Assembly (NCBI GenBank): GCA_934148015.1
Contig: CAKPCU010000014.1
Location: forward strand, 1-32,209
Origin: an uncultured Bacilli bacterium
GTDB lineage: Bacteria; Bacillota_I; Bacilli_A; RF39; UBA660
Direction: 5' to 3'
Length of the DNA stretch: 32,209 nucleotides
Each line of letters starts with the position of its first letter. Within the stretch, counting starts at the first letter, position 1. The notes below the pieces were generated by a model that worked only from the letters and a program-made list of their open reading frames with translations, was not told the origin of the DNA and did not search any database. The translations under genes were made by a program, and so were the position numbers. Positions 1-6,911 of this stretch are shown one piece after another.

Positions 1-109
1 GCTATTTTTATAAGCTTTGATAAATTTTTATAAAAGAAAAAGCCTTATTTTGCAAGACTTTAACAAATTATTAAATTGTTACGAACTGATAATAATATTT
101 CCCCCTGAA

Positions 110-134
110 GAGCCGAGAAATCGGCTCATTTTTT
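110..134 (+). terminator. Rho-independent terminator of a gene left of the window
   Basis: A perfect 7-bp stem (GAGCCGA / TCGGCTC) closes a GAAA tetraloop and is followed by ATTTTTT. The gene it ends lies mostly or wholly outside the window. Nothing recognisable is coded in 1-109. Confidence 0.85.
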
Positions 135-180
135 GTTTTAAGCCAGTATTTATAAGGATTTATGATTTTTAAAATTGTAA

Positions 181-240
181 TTTTTGGTCCGGTCCAATTT
201 TGGCCCAATTTTATTTAGCATATTTACACATTTTGGCCAG
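181..240. repeat. Cluster of GGTCC / CCAATTTTGG-type short repeats
   Basis: Within 60 bases there are TTTTTGGTCC (181-190), GGTCCAATTTTGGCCC (191-206, an imperfect inverted repeat around the perfect CCAA-TT-TTGG) and TTTTGGCCA (231-239). They stand out as GC-richer islands in AT-rich DNA. With a tyrosine-recombinase remnant about 1.1 kb away, they may be arm-type recombinase sites or the edge of an attachment region; that is inference. The rest of the non-coding stretch 135-348 shows nothing else that I can name. Confidence 0.5.
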
Positions 241-348
241 TATTACAAGTTTTTTGAGGATGTTTTAATAATACAAAACAAATTATGTTAAAATCATTAT
301 TAATGTATATTAATTGACATATTTGAATATAATAGAAATGCAATAGTA

Positions 349-377
349 TTGACAAATAAAAAATATTTTGATACTAT
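349..377 (+). promoter_or_regulatory. Sigma-A promoter of the small RNA
   Basis: TTGACA at 349-354, a 17-bp spacer and TACTAT at 372-377. The transcript should start near 384, directly ahead of the structured RNA. No open reading frame follows before the terminator. Confidence 0.75.
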
Positions 378-383
378 TGTTAT

Positions 384-493
384 ACCGGAGAGAAGTCTTG
401 TCAGGTCTACACGCAAGTGTCGAACGAGAGTTTAATCGTATTCTTAAATACGACGCCTTGTGTGGGGAACTATCCTTTATGGATAGTTTTTTT
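384..493 (+). ncRNA. Orphan structured small RNA beside DUF3800 gene (about 110 nt)
   Basis: A self-contained RNA gene with a strong promoter upstream and an intrinsic terminator at its end. Visible structure: a short hairpin ACAC-GCAA-GUGU (409-420, GNRA tetraloop); a 7-bp hairpin UCGUAUU/AAUACGA with loop CUUA (436-453); a possible closing helix CAGG (402-405) with CCUUG (456-460, one bulge); then the terminator. It has no convincing ORF, no tandem repeats, and is not tRNA, tmRNA or SRP RNA. It ends about 28 bp from the stop codon of the convergent DUF3800 gene. From memory, a set of conserved 'DUF3800' RNA motifs has been reported next to genes of this domain by comparative RNA searches; I infer that this is a member or relative. 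A match to a covariance model was not tested. Confidence 0.7.
468..493 (+). terminator. Terminator of the small RNA
   Basis: An 8-bp perfect stem AACTATCC (468-475) / GGATAGTT (481-488) with loop TTTAT, followed by a T run to 493. The minus strand lacks a matching T tail, so it serves the plus-strand RNA. Confidence 0.88.
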
Positions 494-521
494 GTGCAAT
501 AAAAAAGCTTTTAAAAAGCTA

Positions 522-1259
522 TTATGGTAAAAATAATTTGACATCTAAATATTCTAATTTTTTCAACATTGTTAATTTATCTAAGTCAGACAAAATAATT
601 CTTCTTGTTTCGCCTGCAATAAAATCAGAAGCTTGTATTGATATGTGTTTATGAGAAAGCACATACATAAGATCAATATTTAATTTTGAAAAAAGAATAG
701 GCTTGTGTATCATATTATATTCTAAGTTTGTCATACCTATTGTTAATTCTTTTTCAATGTCTTTTATAAATGCTCTGTTAGTATTTGTTGCTGTGGCTTG
801 CTGATCTATTCTAATAATTAATTTAACAGGTAGATTTGGATCTATTTTTTGATCTTTAATTAATTTATCGATAACCTTCTTTATAATAATTCTTTGAGTA
901 TAATCCCTATACCTTCCTCGTGAGTCTTTATCATTCATAATTGATGTGTTGACTCTTTTATTATCGATAATTACCGCAAAACAAGTTTCTTTTTTTATTA
1001 AATTCCAAATCCACCTTTTATGTTGTGGTTTAATATTAGTGTCTTTAATCTCTGGACATTTATGCTTACATTTTAATATATCAGAACGACAATACTTACA
1101 TTTAATTTTACTTAAAATACTTTTATACTTTCGTCCAAAATTTTCTTGATCCAACTTGTTAGTAAATATAATTCCTCCATATATGCAACATCTTTCATTG
1201 GAATGTAATACTCCTGAATCGTCCATATTTATATATATTTCTTGATAATTAATCTTCAT
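522..1259 (-). CDS. DUF3800 domain protein with a four-cysteine cluster
   Basis: A 245-aa protein of the DUF3800 family, whose biochemical role is not established. The N-terminal 'INMDDSG' (residues 10-16) corresponds to the family's acidic D(E/D)SG signature; an acidic strand 'IIRID' and a late 'QASDFIAGETRR' match the conserved C-terminal part. An insertion has Cys54-X2-Cys57-X6-Cys64-X3-Cys68, which looks like a zinc knuckle and would suit nucleic-acid binding (inference). The ORF opens with TTG at 1286, but the ATG at 1259 follows an AGAAGG site and fits the family start better. A TATAAT lies at 1292-1297. The gene converges on the small RNA and sits downstream of a recombinase remnant, so it is probably mobile-element cargo. 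Confidence 0.85.
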   Translation of the reverse strand: MKINYQEIYINMDDSGVLHSNERCCIYGGIIFTNKLDQENFGRKYKSILSKIKCKYCRSDILKCKHKCPEIKDTNIKPQHKRWIWNLIKKETCFAVIIDNKRVNTSIMNDKDSRGRYRDYTQRIIIKKVIDKLIKDQKIDPNLPVKLIIRIDQQATATNTNRAFIKDIEKELTIGMTNLEYNMIHKPILFSKLNIDLMYVLSHKHISIQASDFIAGETRRIILSDLDKLTMLKKLEYLDVKLFLP

Positions 1260-1291
1260 TGTTACACCGACCTTCTGTAATTTCAAAAAAT

Positions 1292-1297
1292 ATTATA
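1292..1297 (-). promoter_or_regulatory. Probable -10 box for the DUF3800 gene
   Basis: TATAAT on the minus strand, placing transcription start near 1285, about 26 nt before the ATG at 1259. The -35 region is weak (TAGTCA-like). Confidence 0.45.
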
Positions 1298-1330
1298 TCA
1301 TAAACATTTATAAATGACTATTTAATACAA

Positions 1331-1636
1331 TTAAAAATTGCTTTTTTGCTCATTATTCATATCATCAATTAACGATGTAATATCTGTCAGGGCATTTTTA
1401 TATAAATGAGTATATGTATTAAGTGTTTCTTCTATTTTAGTGTGTCCTAAGAATTTAGAAACTGTAATAATATTAGCACTTTATAAATTAATAAGGAAGC
1501 ACAAGAATGTCTAAAATCATGGATTCCAATAACCTTTAAACCAGCAAGAGTAGCTAGTTTAGTTCTTCTAAGATATATATTAGAATCCGCTATAGGTTTA
1601 GCATCAGATACAACAAAGAAATCATCATTAAATCAA
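1331..1636 (-). pseudogene. C-terminal remnant of a tyrosine recombinase (integrase)
   Basis: The minus strand encodes the C-terminal catalytic part of a phage/ICE-type tyrosine recombinase in two frames. Frame one reads 'LKVIGIHDFRHSCASLLI' (the H-x-x-R box). Frame two reads 'ANIITVSKFLGHTKIEETL' and then 'NTYTHLYKNAL' (the GH box and the catalytic Tyr), ending at TAA 1331-1333. Between 'SLLI' and 'ANI' the DNA has 8 instead of 9 nt, so a single lost base (probably G in 'AAAGTGCT') breaks the frame. A TGA lies just upstream of the preserved part and the N-terminal domains are missing. It is a decayed integrase, and it marks 110-1640 as an old insertion. Confidence 0.85.
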
Positions 1637-1728
1637 TAATAGTGTTTTTTGTCAAAATAAACATTCTTTCTTTCATTATATTGAATTATATTAAAATCAT
1701 TTATTTTTATTTTATATTAGTAGGAATC

Positions 1729-1758
1729 TTGAGATGTAAAGCCTTAATATGCTATAAT
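1729..1758 (+). promoter_or_regulatory. Promoter of the unknown 353-aa gene
   Basis: TTGAGA (1729-1734), an 18-bp spacer and TATAAT (1753-1758), 21 bp before the ATG at 1780. Confidence 0.6.
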
Positions 1759-1779
1759 AAAGCACATAAGAGGTATATT

Positions 1780-2841
1780 ATGAATGAAAAATTATATAAC
1801 ATAATAAATAATATTTTATATGAAGAAATAATACCAGAATGTAGTCAAGATAAACTTATAATAGGAGATATAAAGCCTGCTATTTATTTTACTGTCAACA
1901 TAGAAGGAAAAAGAATAAATAGTAATGATAATTATCCGTGCTTAGTTATTAATGACAAAAATACATTTAACAAATATTTATATAATTACGTAGTAGAAGC
2001 ACTTAAATTTTATTATGATAATAATTATACTCACGATAATATTAAATCCTTAATTTCATACTTAATAGCGAACTTAACAGACTTAGAATTAAGCAATCCA
2101 ATTCCTGCTATTATATCTAGAACTAACATGCTTAAAAATGATTTAACCAGTAGCGCAAAAACAATTTTTTTAGATTATGATTGTACAATTAATGTATCTA
2201 AAATAAAGCCTTTTTTAGAAGCTCCATATTCGTTTGATACTATAATTAAGAATAACGATGAAGAATTTATGTTACCTAGTATTATATTTGGTATAGATAA
2301 AGATAAATGCTTAATTTATGCTATTCAAAATAAAAATAATATGAATAATAATCTAAAGAAAAAATTAAATAGATTATTTTATAAGTTTAATGATAAAGTA
2401 GAAGATACTTTTGATAGTGAGCATTTTAACATAACAGATGTTACTATGAGTTTTATAGCATCTATTATCATGTTTATTAATTACTTAAATGAACAAGAAA
2501 TTAAAAATATAGATGTTAAACTTAATATGCCTATTAGATATAATAATCATTTTTCATCTAATGAAAGAAGATTAGATTATAAGAAAAAATACTTAAGTGA
2601 AGATGAATTTATAAAATATAAAGAAATGATAGATAGACAAAATGAAAGCTATAAAGATAACATAATACTAAAATTAGTTAGAACCTTTTACAGAGTAAAA
2701 GAAATGGGTGATGTTATAAATATCAATTACATGCCATTTAATATATCGGATAGTATTAATATTTCTATTAATAAAAATGGTTCATTTAATAATGACTTAT
2801 GTAATTTAATATATAAGAAAAATAATATTATAAAAAAATAA
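1780..2841 (+). CDS. Hypothetical protein, Asn/Ile/Lys-rich, 353 aa
   Basis: I do not recognise this protein. An upstream GTG at 1642 is in frame, but the ATG at 1780 has an AAGAGGT site seven bases before it and a promoter immediately upstream, so I start there. It looks soluble, with no signal peptide or clear membrane segment. The N-terminal part (about 1-70) alternates helix and strand ('YFTVNIEGKRIN'); the middle has helical stretches; the end is basic with a terminal 'NNIIKK'. It has a single-gene transcription unit closed by its own terminator, between the recombinase relic and the spoVA operon. It may belong to the inserted DNA or be a lineage gene; base composition does not separate these. 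Confidence 0.75.
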   Translation: MNEKLYNIINNILYEEIIPECSQDKLIIGDIKPAIYFTVNIEGKRINSNDNYPCLVINDKNTFNKYLYNYVVEALKFYYDNNYTHDNIKSLISYLIANLTDLELSNPIPAIISRTNMLKNDLTSSAKTIFLDYDCTINVSKIKPFLEAPYSFDTIIKNNDEEFMLPSIIFGIDKDKCLIYAIQNKNNMNNNLKKKLNRLFYKFNDKVEDTFDSEHFNITDVTMSFIASIIMFINYLNEQEIKNIDVKLNMPIRYNNHFSSNERRLDYKKKYLSEDEFIKYKEMIDRQNESYKDNIILKLVRTFYRVKEMGDVININYMPFNISDSINISINKNGSFNNDLCNLIYKKNNIIKK

Positions 2842-2871
2842 AAGTTTGGTATAAATTGCCAAGCTTTTTTT
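2842..2871 (+). terminator. Terminator after the unknown 353-aa gene
   Basis: An 8-bp stem AAGTTTGG / CCAAGCTT (one G-T pair) with a 9-nt loop and a T run to 2871. Its 3' half overlaps the candidate sigma-G promoter of spoVAC. Confidence 0.8.
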
Positions 2872-2878
2872 AATACTA
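2849..2878 (+). promoter_or_regulatory. Candidate sigma-G promoter of the spoVA operon
   Basis: GTATA (2849-2853) fits the sigma-G -35 pattern gHATR, and AATACTA (2872-2878) fits six of seven positions of the -10 pattern cATWMTA, at the expected spacing of 18 nt. Known: spoVA is a forespore sigma-G operon in Bacillus. Against it: the start of transcription would lie near 2885, leaving a leader of only about 9 nt. Confidence 0.45.
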
Positions 2879-2893
2879 TAATTGGTGATAAAA

Positions 2894-3334
2894 ATGGAAA
2901 AAGAAAAATATAAAAAACTAACTGATAAAATAGTACCTAAAGAAGATAAACTAAAAAATAGTATTATAGCATTTTTAACTGGTGGATTTATTGGTTTTTT
3001 AGGACAACTAATAGTAACTGTTTTAGAGAAAAAATTTGATATTCCGCATAAAGATGCGACATCAATTATGATTGTTATATTAATATTTATTGCATCATTA
3101 TTAACAGCTCTTGGCGTATTTGATACGTTAGTTTCAAAAGCTAAAGCAGGTCTTATAGTACCAATAACAGGATTTGCTCATGCTTCCGTATCTAGTATGC
3201 TAGATTATAAAAAAGAAGGACTAATTACTGGAATAGGATCTAATGCATTTAAATTAACTGGTAGTGTAATTTTATATGGTGTTGTTTCAGCTTACATATT
3301 TGGAATGATAAGATTTATATTTTTTGGAGGGTAG
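2894..3334 (+). CDS. spoVAC: Stage V sporulation protein AC (DPA channel membrane subunit)
   Basis: A 146-aa integral membrane protein of the SpoVAC/SpoVAEB family. In spore formers SpoVA proteins move dipicolinic acid into the forespore and release it in germination; SpoVAC is a membrane channel component. A basic cytosolic N-terminus (about 25 aa) precedes four hydrophobic segments with family motifs 'GGFIGFLGQL', 'ALGVFDTLVSKAKAGLIVPITGFAHA' and 'GIGSNAFKLTGSVILYGV'. A TTG at 2882 is in frame, but the ATG at 2894 follows GGTGAT and is the better start. First gene of the operon; its stop lies 2 bp before spoVAD. Confidence 0.95.
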   Translation: MEKEKYKKLTDKIVPKEDKLKNSIIAFLTGGFIGFLGQLIVTVLEKKFDIPHKDATSIMIVILIFIASLLTALGVFDTLVSKAKAGLIVPITGFAHASVSSMLDYKKEGLITGIGSNAFKLTGSVILYGVVSAYIFGMIRFIFFGG

Positions 3335-3336
3335 AT

Positions 3337-4332
3337 ATGACTATAAAATTTAACAACGTATATTTAAAAGAGACATCAACTGTTGCGTGTTTTGATGAAA
3401 AAAAAGGTAGATTTGGCAAAATGTATGATAAAACATATGATGATTATTATATGGGATGTGATACATTTGAAAAAGCTGAAATAAAAATGATTCATGATTC
3501 TATTAATATATTACTTAAAAAAAGTAATAAGAATTTAAATGACATAGATGTTTTAATAGGTTCAGATTTACTTAATCAAATAACTGCTAATTCATATGCT
3601 GCTATATCTTTAAACAGACCTTTTCTAGGTGTATATAATGCTTGTTCTTCATTATGTGAAGAGTTTATTATAGCATCTAGTATTTTACAAAGTAATGATA
3701 TTCAAAATGTAGCATGCAGCGTATCATCACATAATATGACAGCTGAAAGACAGTTTAGAAATCCTGTTGAATATGGATGTCCTAAACCAAAAAGATCAAC
3801 ATTTACAGTAACAGCAGCGGCATCTTCTATTTTAACTAAAGAAAAAACTTCTATAAAAGTTACAAGTGGTACTATAGGAAGAGTATTTGATTTGGGGGTA
3901 GATGATGTATACGATATGGGTTCTGTTATGGCACCAGCTGCAGCTAAAACACTATATGAGCATTTAACTGATACAAATACCAAAGTAGATGATTATGATC
4001 TTATAATAACAGGGGACTTAGGCGTTTATGGTATGGAAATATTAAAAGAATACATGAAAGAAGAATATTCTATTATATTAGGTGATAATTATACAGATTC
4101 TGGAAGTATAGTATATGATAGAGAAAAACAACCTAACGTAAAAGCGGGAGGTTCAGGACCAGCATGTATTGCATTATCATTATATACTGATATATATGAA
4201 AAATTAAAATCTGGTATTTATAAAAAAGTATTGGTACTAGCAACTGGAGCTTTAATGTCTCCAACTATGAATAATCAAAAGTTTACAATACCATCTATTT
4301 GTCATGCTATATGTTTGGAGGGAGTAAAATGA
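3337..4332 (+). CDS. spoVAD: Stage V sporulation protein AD (DPA-binding, thiolase fold)
   Basis: A 331-aa soluble protein with the beta-ketoacyl-synthase/thiolase fold, full length for SpoVAD. Known role: it binds Ca-DPA at the inner spore membrane and delivers it to the SpoVAC/SpoVAEB membrane subunits. Family features visible: 'NACSSLCEEFIIASSIL' where condensing enzymes keep the active Cys region, 'NPVEYGCPKPKRSTFTVT', 'GDLGVYG', and a C-terminal 'ATGALMSPT'. The ribosome site GGAGGG (3326-3331) lies at the end of spoVAC. Its TGA overlaps the ATG of spoVAEB. Confidence 0.96.
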   Translation: MTIKFNNVYLKETSTVACFDEKKGRFGKMYDKTYDDYYMGCDTFEKAEIKMIHDSINILLKKSNKNLNDIDVLIGSDLLNQITANSYAAISLNRPFLGVYNACSSLCEEFIIASSILQSNDIQNVACSVSSHNMTAERQFRNPVEYGCPKPKRSTFTVTAAASSILTKEKTSIKVTSGTIGRVFDLGVDDVYDMGSVMAPAAAKTLYEHLTDTNTKVDDYDLIITGDLGVYGMEILKEYMKEEYSIILGDNYTDSGSIVYDREKQPNVKAGGSGPACIALSLYTDIYEKLKSGIYKKVLVLATGALMSPTMNNQKFTIPSICHAICLEGVK

Positions 4333-4679
4333 TATATTTATATTCGTTTTTATTTTGTGGGGTTGTATGTTTATTAGGACAAATTATACTTGATAATACT
4401 AAACTTACACCAGGACATGTAACAGGAATGTTTGTTGTTATAGGTGCATTTTTAGATTCATTTGCACTCTATGATAAATTTATTAAATGGTTTGGAGCAG
4501 GATGTTTAGTTCCTATAACAAGTTTTGGTCATTCTTTAATACATGGAGCCTTAAAAGGAGCAAAAGATGGAGGACTTCTTGGAATACTAGGTGGGATGTT
4601 TAGTTTAACTTCAGTTGGTATAGTATCTGCAATTGTATTTGGATTTATTTTAACTATTATATTTAAACCAAAAGACTAA
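4329..4679 (+). CDS. spoVAEB: Stage V sporulation protein AE, membrane subunit (SpoVAEb)
   Basis: A 116-aa paralogue of SpoVAC with four hydrophobic segments and the matching motif 'GAGCLVPITSFGHSLIHGALKGAKDG'. It pairs with SpoVAC in the DPA channel. The start ATG at 4329 overlaps the spoVAD stop (ATGA) and follows GGAGGGAG, so the two are translationally coupled; an in-frame ATG at 4299 would run into spoVAD without a ribosome site. The operon here is only C-D-Eb; no spoVAA, AB, AEa or AF is present. Confidence 0.95.
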   Translation: MIYLYSFLFCGVVCLLGQIILDNTKLTPGHVTGMFVVIGAFLDSFALYDKFIKWFGAGCLVPITSFGHSLIHGALKGAKDGGLLGILGGMFSLTSVGIVSAIVFGFILTIIFKPKD

Positions 4680-4719
4680 AATTTTAAAAAAATATAGAAT
4701 TATTTATCAAAATATGTTA

Positions 4720-4737
4720 CTATACTCTATAGTATAG
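4720..4737. promoter_or_regulatory. Perfect inverted repeat CTATACT-CTAT-AGTATAG
   Basis: A 7-bp perfect dyad with a 4-bp centre, overlapping a possible -10 box (TATACT 4721-4726 or TATAGT 4728-4733) and just before the AGGAG site of the coiled-coil gene. It could be an operator or simply a two-way -10 element. Confidence 0.4.
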
Positions 4738-4751
4738 GAGATGTGGTTTTA

Positions 4752-5765
4752 ATGACAGAAAACTTTGATGTAAATACTCTAAGAGAAAACTTACATACAA
4801 ACTTATCATTAGTTATTAAACAAATTGATGAATATTCTAATAAATTTAGTAATAAATTAGTAGATGCACTACAAAGAAGTATGAGACAAAATAGATTATT
4901 AGATATAAAATCTGATTTAAAAAAAATAGATTATAAAATTAAAAATGATATAACTGATAACATATATTTTATGATAAATGATTTAAATAAAAGTATAAAT
5001 GAAACTACAACTTCTAAGGATTTAACCAGTAAAATAAACAAATACATGATTACATTTAATCTTTCTAAAAATAAAGGACTAAACGCTTTAGATAATATGC
5101 AAGACGAAGTAATATACAATTTGAAAAAAAATGAAAACTTTGAAGATATAGCAAGTATAAGAAGAATATTTGATTCATATAGAGAAAGTATTAATTTTGC
5201 TATCAAGAGTCTAGATAAGAAAGTTAGTGATTTAATAAGAGATAGTTTAAATAAATTTAATAAAGAACATAACTCTTTAGCAGAAAATAAGGACTTACTT
5301 CTATCACTTAGTTTTTTTAATATAACATATGATAAAGATAATGATACTCTTTTAATAGATGATAATGGAACTATTACTAAGTTAGAGAAAATAGATGAAA
5401 ACACTTATAAAATAAAAGATAACATTAATCTTGTACTAATGAAAAATAAAGATGTAATGGGTGTTGGTATTATAATTGATGGTGATTTAAAAAAGGCTGT
5501 TAGTATAAATGATAAATTAAATAATATAGTATTCTTAACTAATAAAAAAGATGAATCAAAAGGATTAGAATATAACTTTGATAATGGTTTTATTAGAACA
5601 TATGAAAATAACTCTTTGGTAAGTAGTGATATGATTAATTTAGATAAATTAGATAAGAAAATAGAAGATACGATGAATGGACTTGATACAAACATATTAA
5701 GTCTTATAAGACAACTTGAAAAAAATAGAGTAAAAACAAATAAAAATGAACTAGCATTTAAATAA
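4752..5765 (+). CDS. Hypothetical cytosolic coiled-coil protein, 337 aa
   Basis: I do not recognise a family. The first about 190 residues are predominantly charged helix ('NLSLVIKQIDEYSNKF', 'ESINFAIKSLDKKVSDLIRDSL') with heptad-like spacing, suggesting a coiled coil. Residues about 195-300 turn to short beta hairpins ('DKDNDTLLIDDNGTITKLEK'), like a small WD-like or immunoglobulin-like module. A final helix ends in 'LAFK'. There is no signal peptide or membrane segment. The ATG at 4752 is chosen because AGGAG (4736-4740) is too close to the in-frame GTG at 4743. It stands alone, with its own promoter region, and converges with tmcAL. Confidence 0.75.
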   Translation: MTENFDVNTLRENLHTNLSLVIKQIDEYSNKFSNKLVDALQRSMRQNRLLDIKSDLKKIDYKIKNDITDNIYFMINDLNKSINETTTSKDLTSKINKYMITFNLSKNKGLNALDNMQDEVIYNLKKNENFEDIASIRRIFDSYRESINFAIKSLDKKVSDLIRDSLNKFNKEHNSLAENKDLLLSLSFFNITYDKDNDTLLIDDNGTITKLEKIDENTYKIKDNINLVLMKNKDVMGVGIIIDGDLKKAVSINDKLNNIVFLTNKKDESKGLEYNFDNGFIRTYENNSLVSSDMINLDKLDKKIEDTMNGLDTNILSLIRQLEKNRVKTNKNELAFK

Positions 5766-5784
5766 TTAAAGCTAGTTCTTATTT
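5748..5784. terminator. Bidirectional terminator between convergent genes
   Basis: An 8-bp stem GAACTAGC (5748-5755) / GCTAGTTC (5771-5778) spans the stop codons of the plus-strand coiled-coil gene and of tmcAL. T-rich tails lie on both sides (TTATTTATT on plus, ATTTTTATTT on minus). Confidence 0.7.
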
Positions 5785-6896
5785 ATTGATGATCTAAATT
5801 CGTTTTTAATATCATAATCTGTAACTAAAGAGTATATTAAATTTGCTTTATAATCAGTTTTAAATAGATGATCATATTCTTTTTTATATTTAGTAATTAT
5901 TGGTACATCTATATTTTTTTTAATATTTTTAAGTATATTTGTGCCTCTTTTATTTAATCCTAATACTCTTATATATTTTATATTACTTATATTTTCATAA
6001 TTTTTAGTTTTACACACTATATGATTTAAAAGTCTAGATATTCTATTATAAGAATATCTTTTTGATTTAATATTTAATATAAGTTCATTTAAATTACTGC
6101 TAGTATTTACTTCTTTTTTTAATTTATTTTCAAGACCTTCTGTTACTCCTAAATAGTTAGATAAATTATCACTACTTAATATTTGATACTTAATTAAATA
6201 AAAATATTTATCATAATCTATTTTTTTAATATATTTAATAACATCATTTGGCATTACATCTTTAATTAAATTAATATTATCTATGTTTTTTCTAATTGAT
6301 GTTGCACTAGTAATATTACTTTTTATTTCATCTTCATGATAATCATTAGTTCTTTTTATACTAATAGGCACAATATTTGCTTTTTGTAATTTTATTTGTC
6401 TTATGTACTCAAGCGCTAAAACATCGTTTGGTTTATCTATCATAGTATCAGAAACACTCATTAAAGCAAGGGATGATGCTTTAGGATAATTTACGCCACT
6501 AGATATATATTTTTTAACTAAACTTTCATATTCTTTATTTTCATGAGTGATATCAGCTAGCTTTCTAAGTTTATCTACATCATTTAACTCTGAACCAAAT
6601 ACTAAGTAGTTACAATTTATTTTCTTTAATATTTCAATTGCACCTTTAGCGTAGTAAGAAGCCGACTGAGTTGCAAAAACATAAGGTAGTTCTATAACTA
6701 AATCATAACCGTAATCTAATGCTATTTTTGTTTTATCCCATTTATCAATTACTGATATTTCTCCTCTTTGAGTAAAATTACCAATTAAAATAAGTACAAA
6801 ATAACTATCTTTAAACATTTCTTTAGCTTTATTTAAATGATATAAATGTCCATTGTGAAATGGATTATATTCTGCTATAACACCAACTATGCTCAT
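5772..6896 (-). CDS. tmcAL: tRNA(Met) cytidine acetate ligase TmcAL (YlbM)
   Basis: A 374-aa enzyme that uses acetate and ATP to make N4-acetylcytidine at the wobble position of elongator tRNA-Met. The N-terminus 'VGVIAEYNPFHNGHLYHLNKA' carries the nucleotidyltransferase HxGH motif; 'LILIGNFTQRGE' and 'DLVIELPYVFATQSA' are family hallmarks, and 'SATSIRKNI' is a later nucleotide-binding element. In-frame TTG and ATG lie upstream, but the ATG at 6896 gives the conserved N-terminus and follows AAAGG by nine bases. Last gene of the leftward operon ylbJ-MBL-tmcAL; Bacillus also keeps ylbJ near ylbM. Confidence 0.95.
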   Translation of the reverse strand: MSIVGVIAEYNPFHNGHLYHLNKAKEMFKDSYFVLILIGNFTQRGEISVIDKWDKTKIALDYGYDLVIELPYVFATQSASYYAKGAIEILKKINCNYLVFGSELNDVDKLRKLADITHENKEYESLVKKYISSGVNYPKASSLALMSVSDTMIDKPNDVLALEYIRQIKLQKANIVPISIKRTNDYHEDEIKSNITSATSIRKNIDNINLIKDVMPNDVIKYIKKIDYDKYFYLIKYQILSSDNLSNYLGVTEGLENKLKKEVNTSSNLNELILNIKSKRYSYNRISRLLNHIVCKTKNYENISNIKYIRVLGLNKRGTNILKNIKKNIDVPIITKYKKEYDHLFKTDYKANLIYSLVTDYDIKNEFRSSINKN

Positions 6897-6911
6897 GTAC
6901 ATCAACCTTTC

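Noticed and set aside
314..333. TTGACA (314-319) followed by TATAAT (328-333)
   Set aside because: The spacer is only 8 bp, too short for a sigma-A promoter; the pair at 349-377 has 17 bp.
384..493. Small RNA as a type III (ToxI-like) antitoxin
   Set aside because: It has no tandem repeats and the neighbouring protein is DUF3800, not a ToxN/AbiQ-type nuclease.
946..1149. Plus-strand ORF inside the DUF3800 gene
   Set aside because: It is antisense to a recognisable family protein, with no ribosome site or known motif.
4931..5695. Two minus-strand ORFs inside the coiled-coil gene
   Set aside because: They are Ser/Leu-rich shadow frames of a Lys/Asp-rich coding strand, without ribosome sites.
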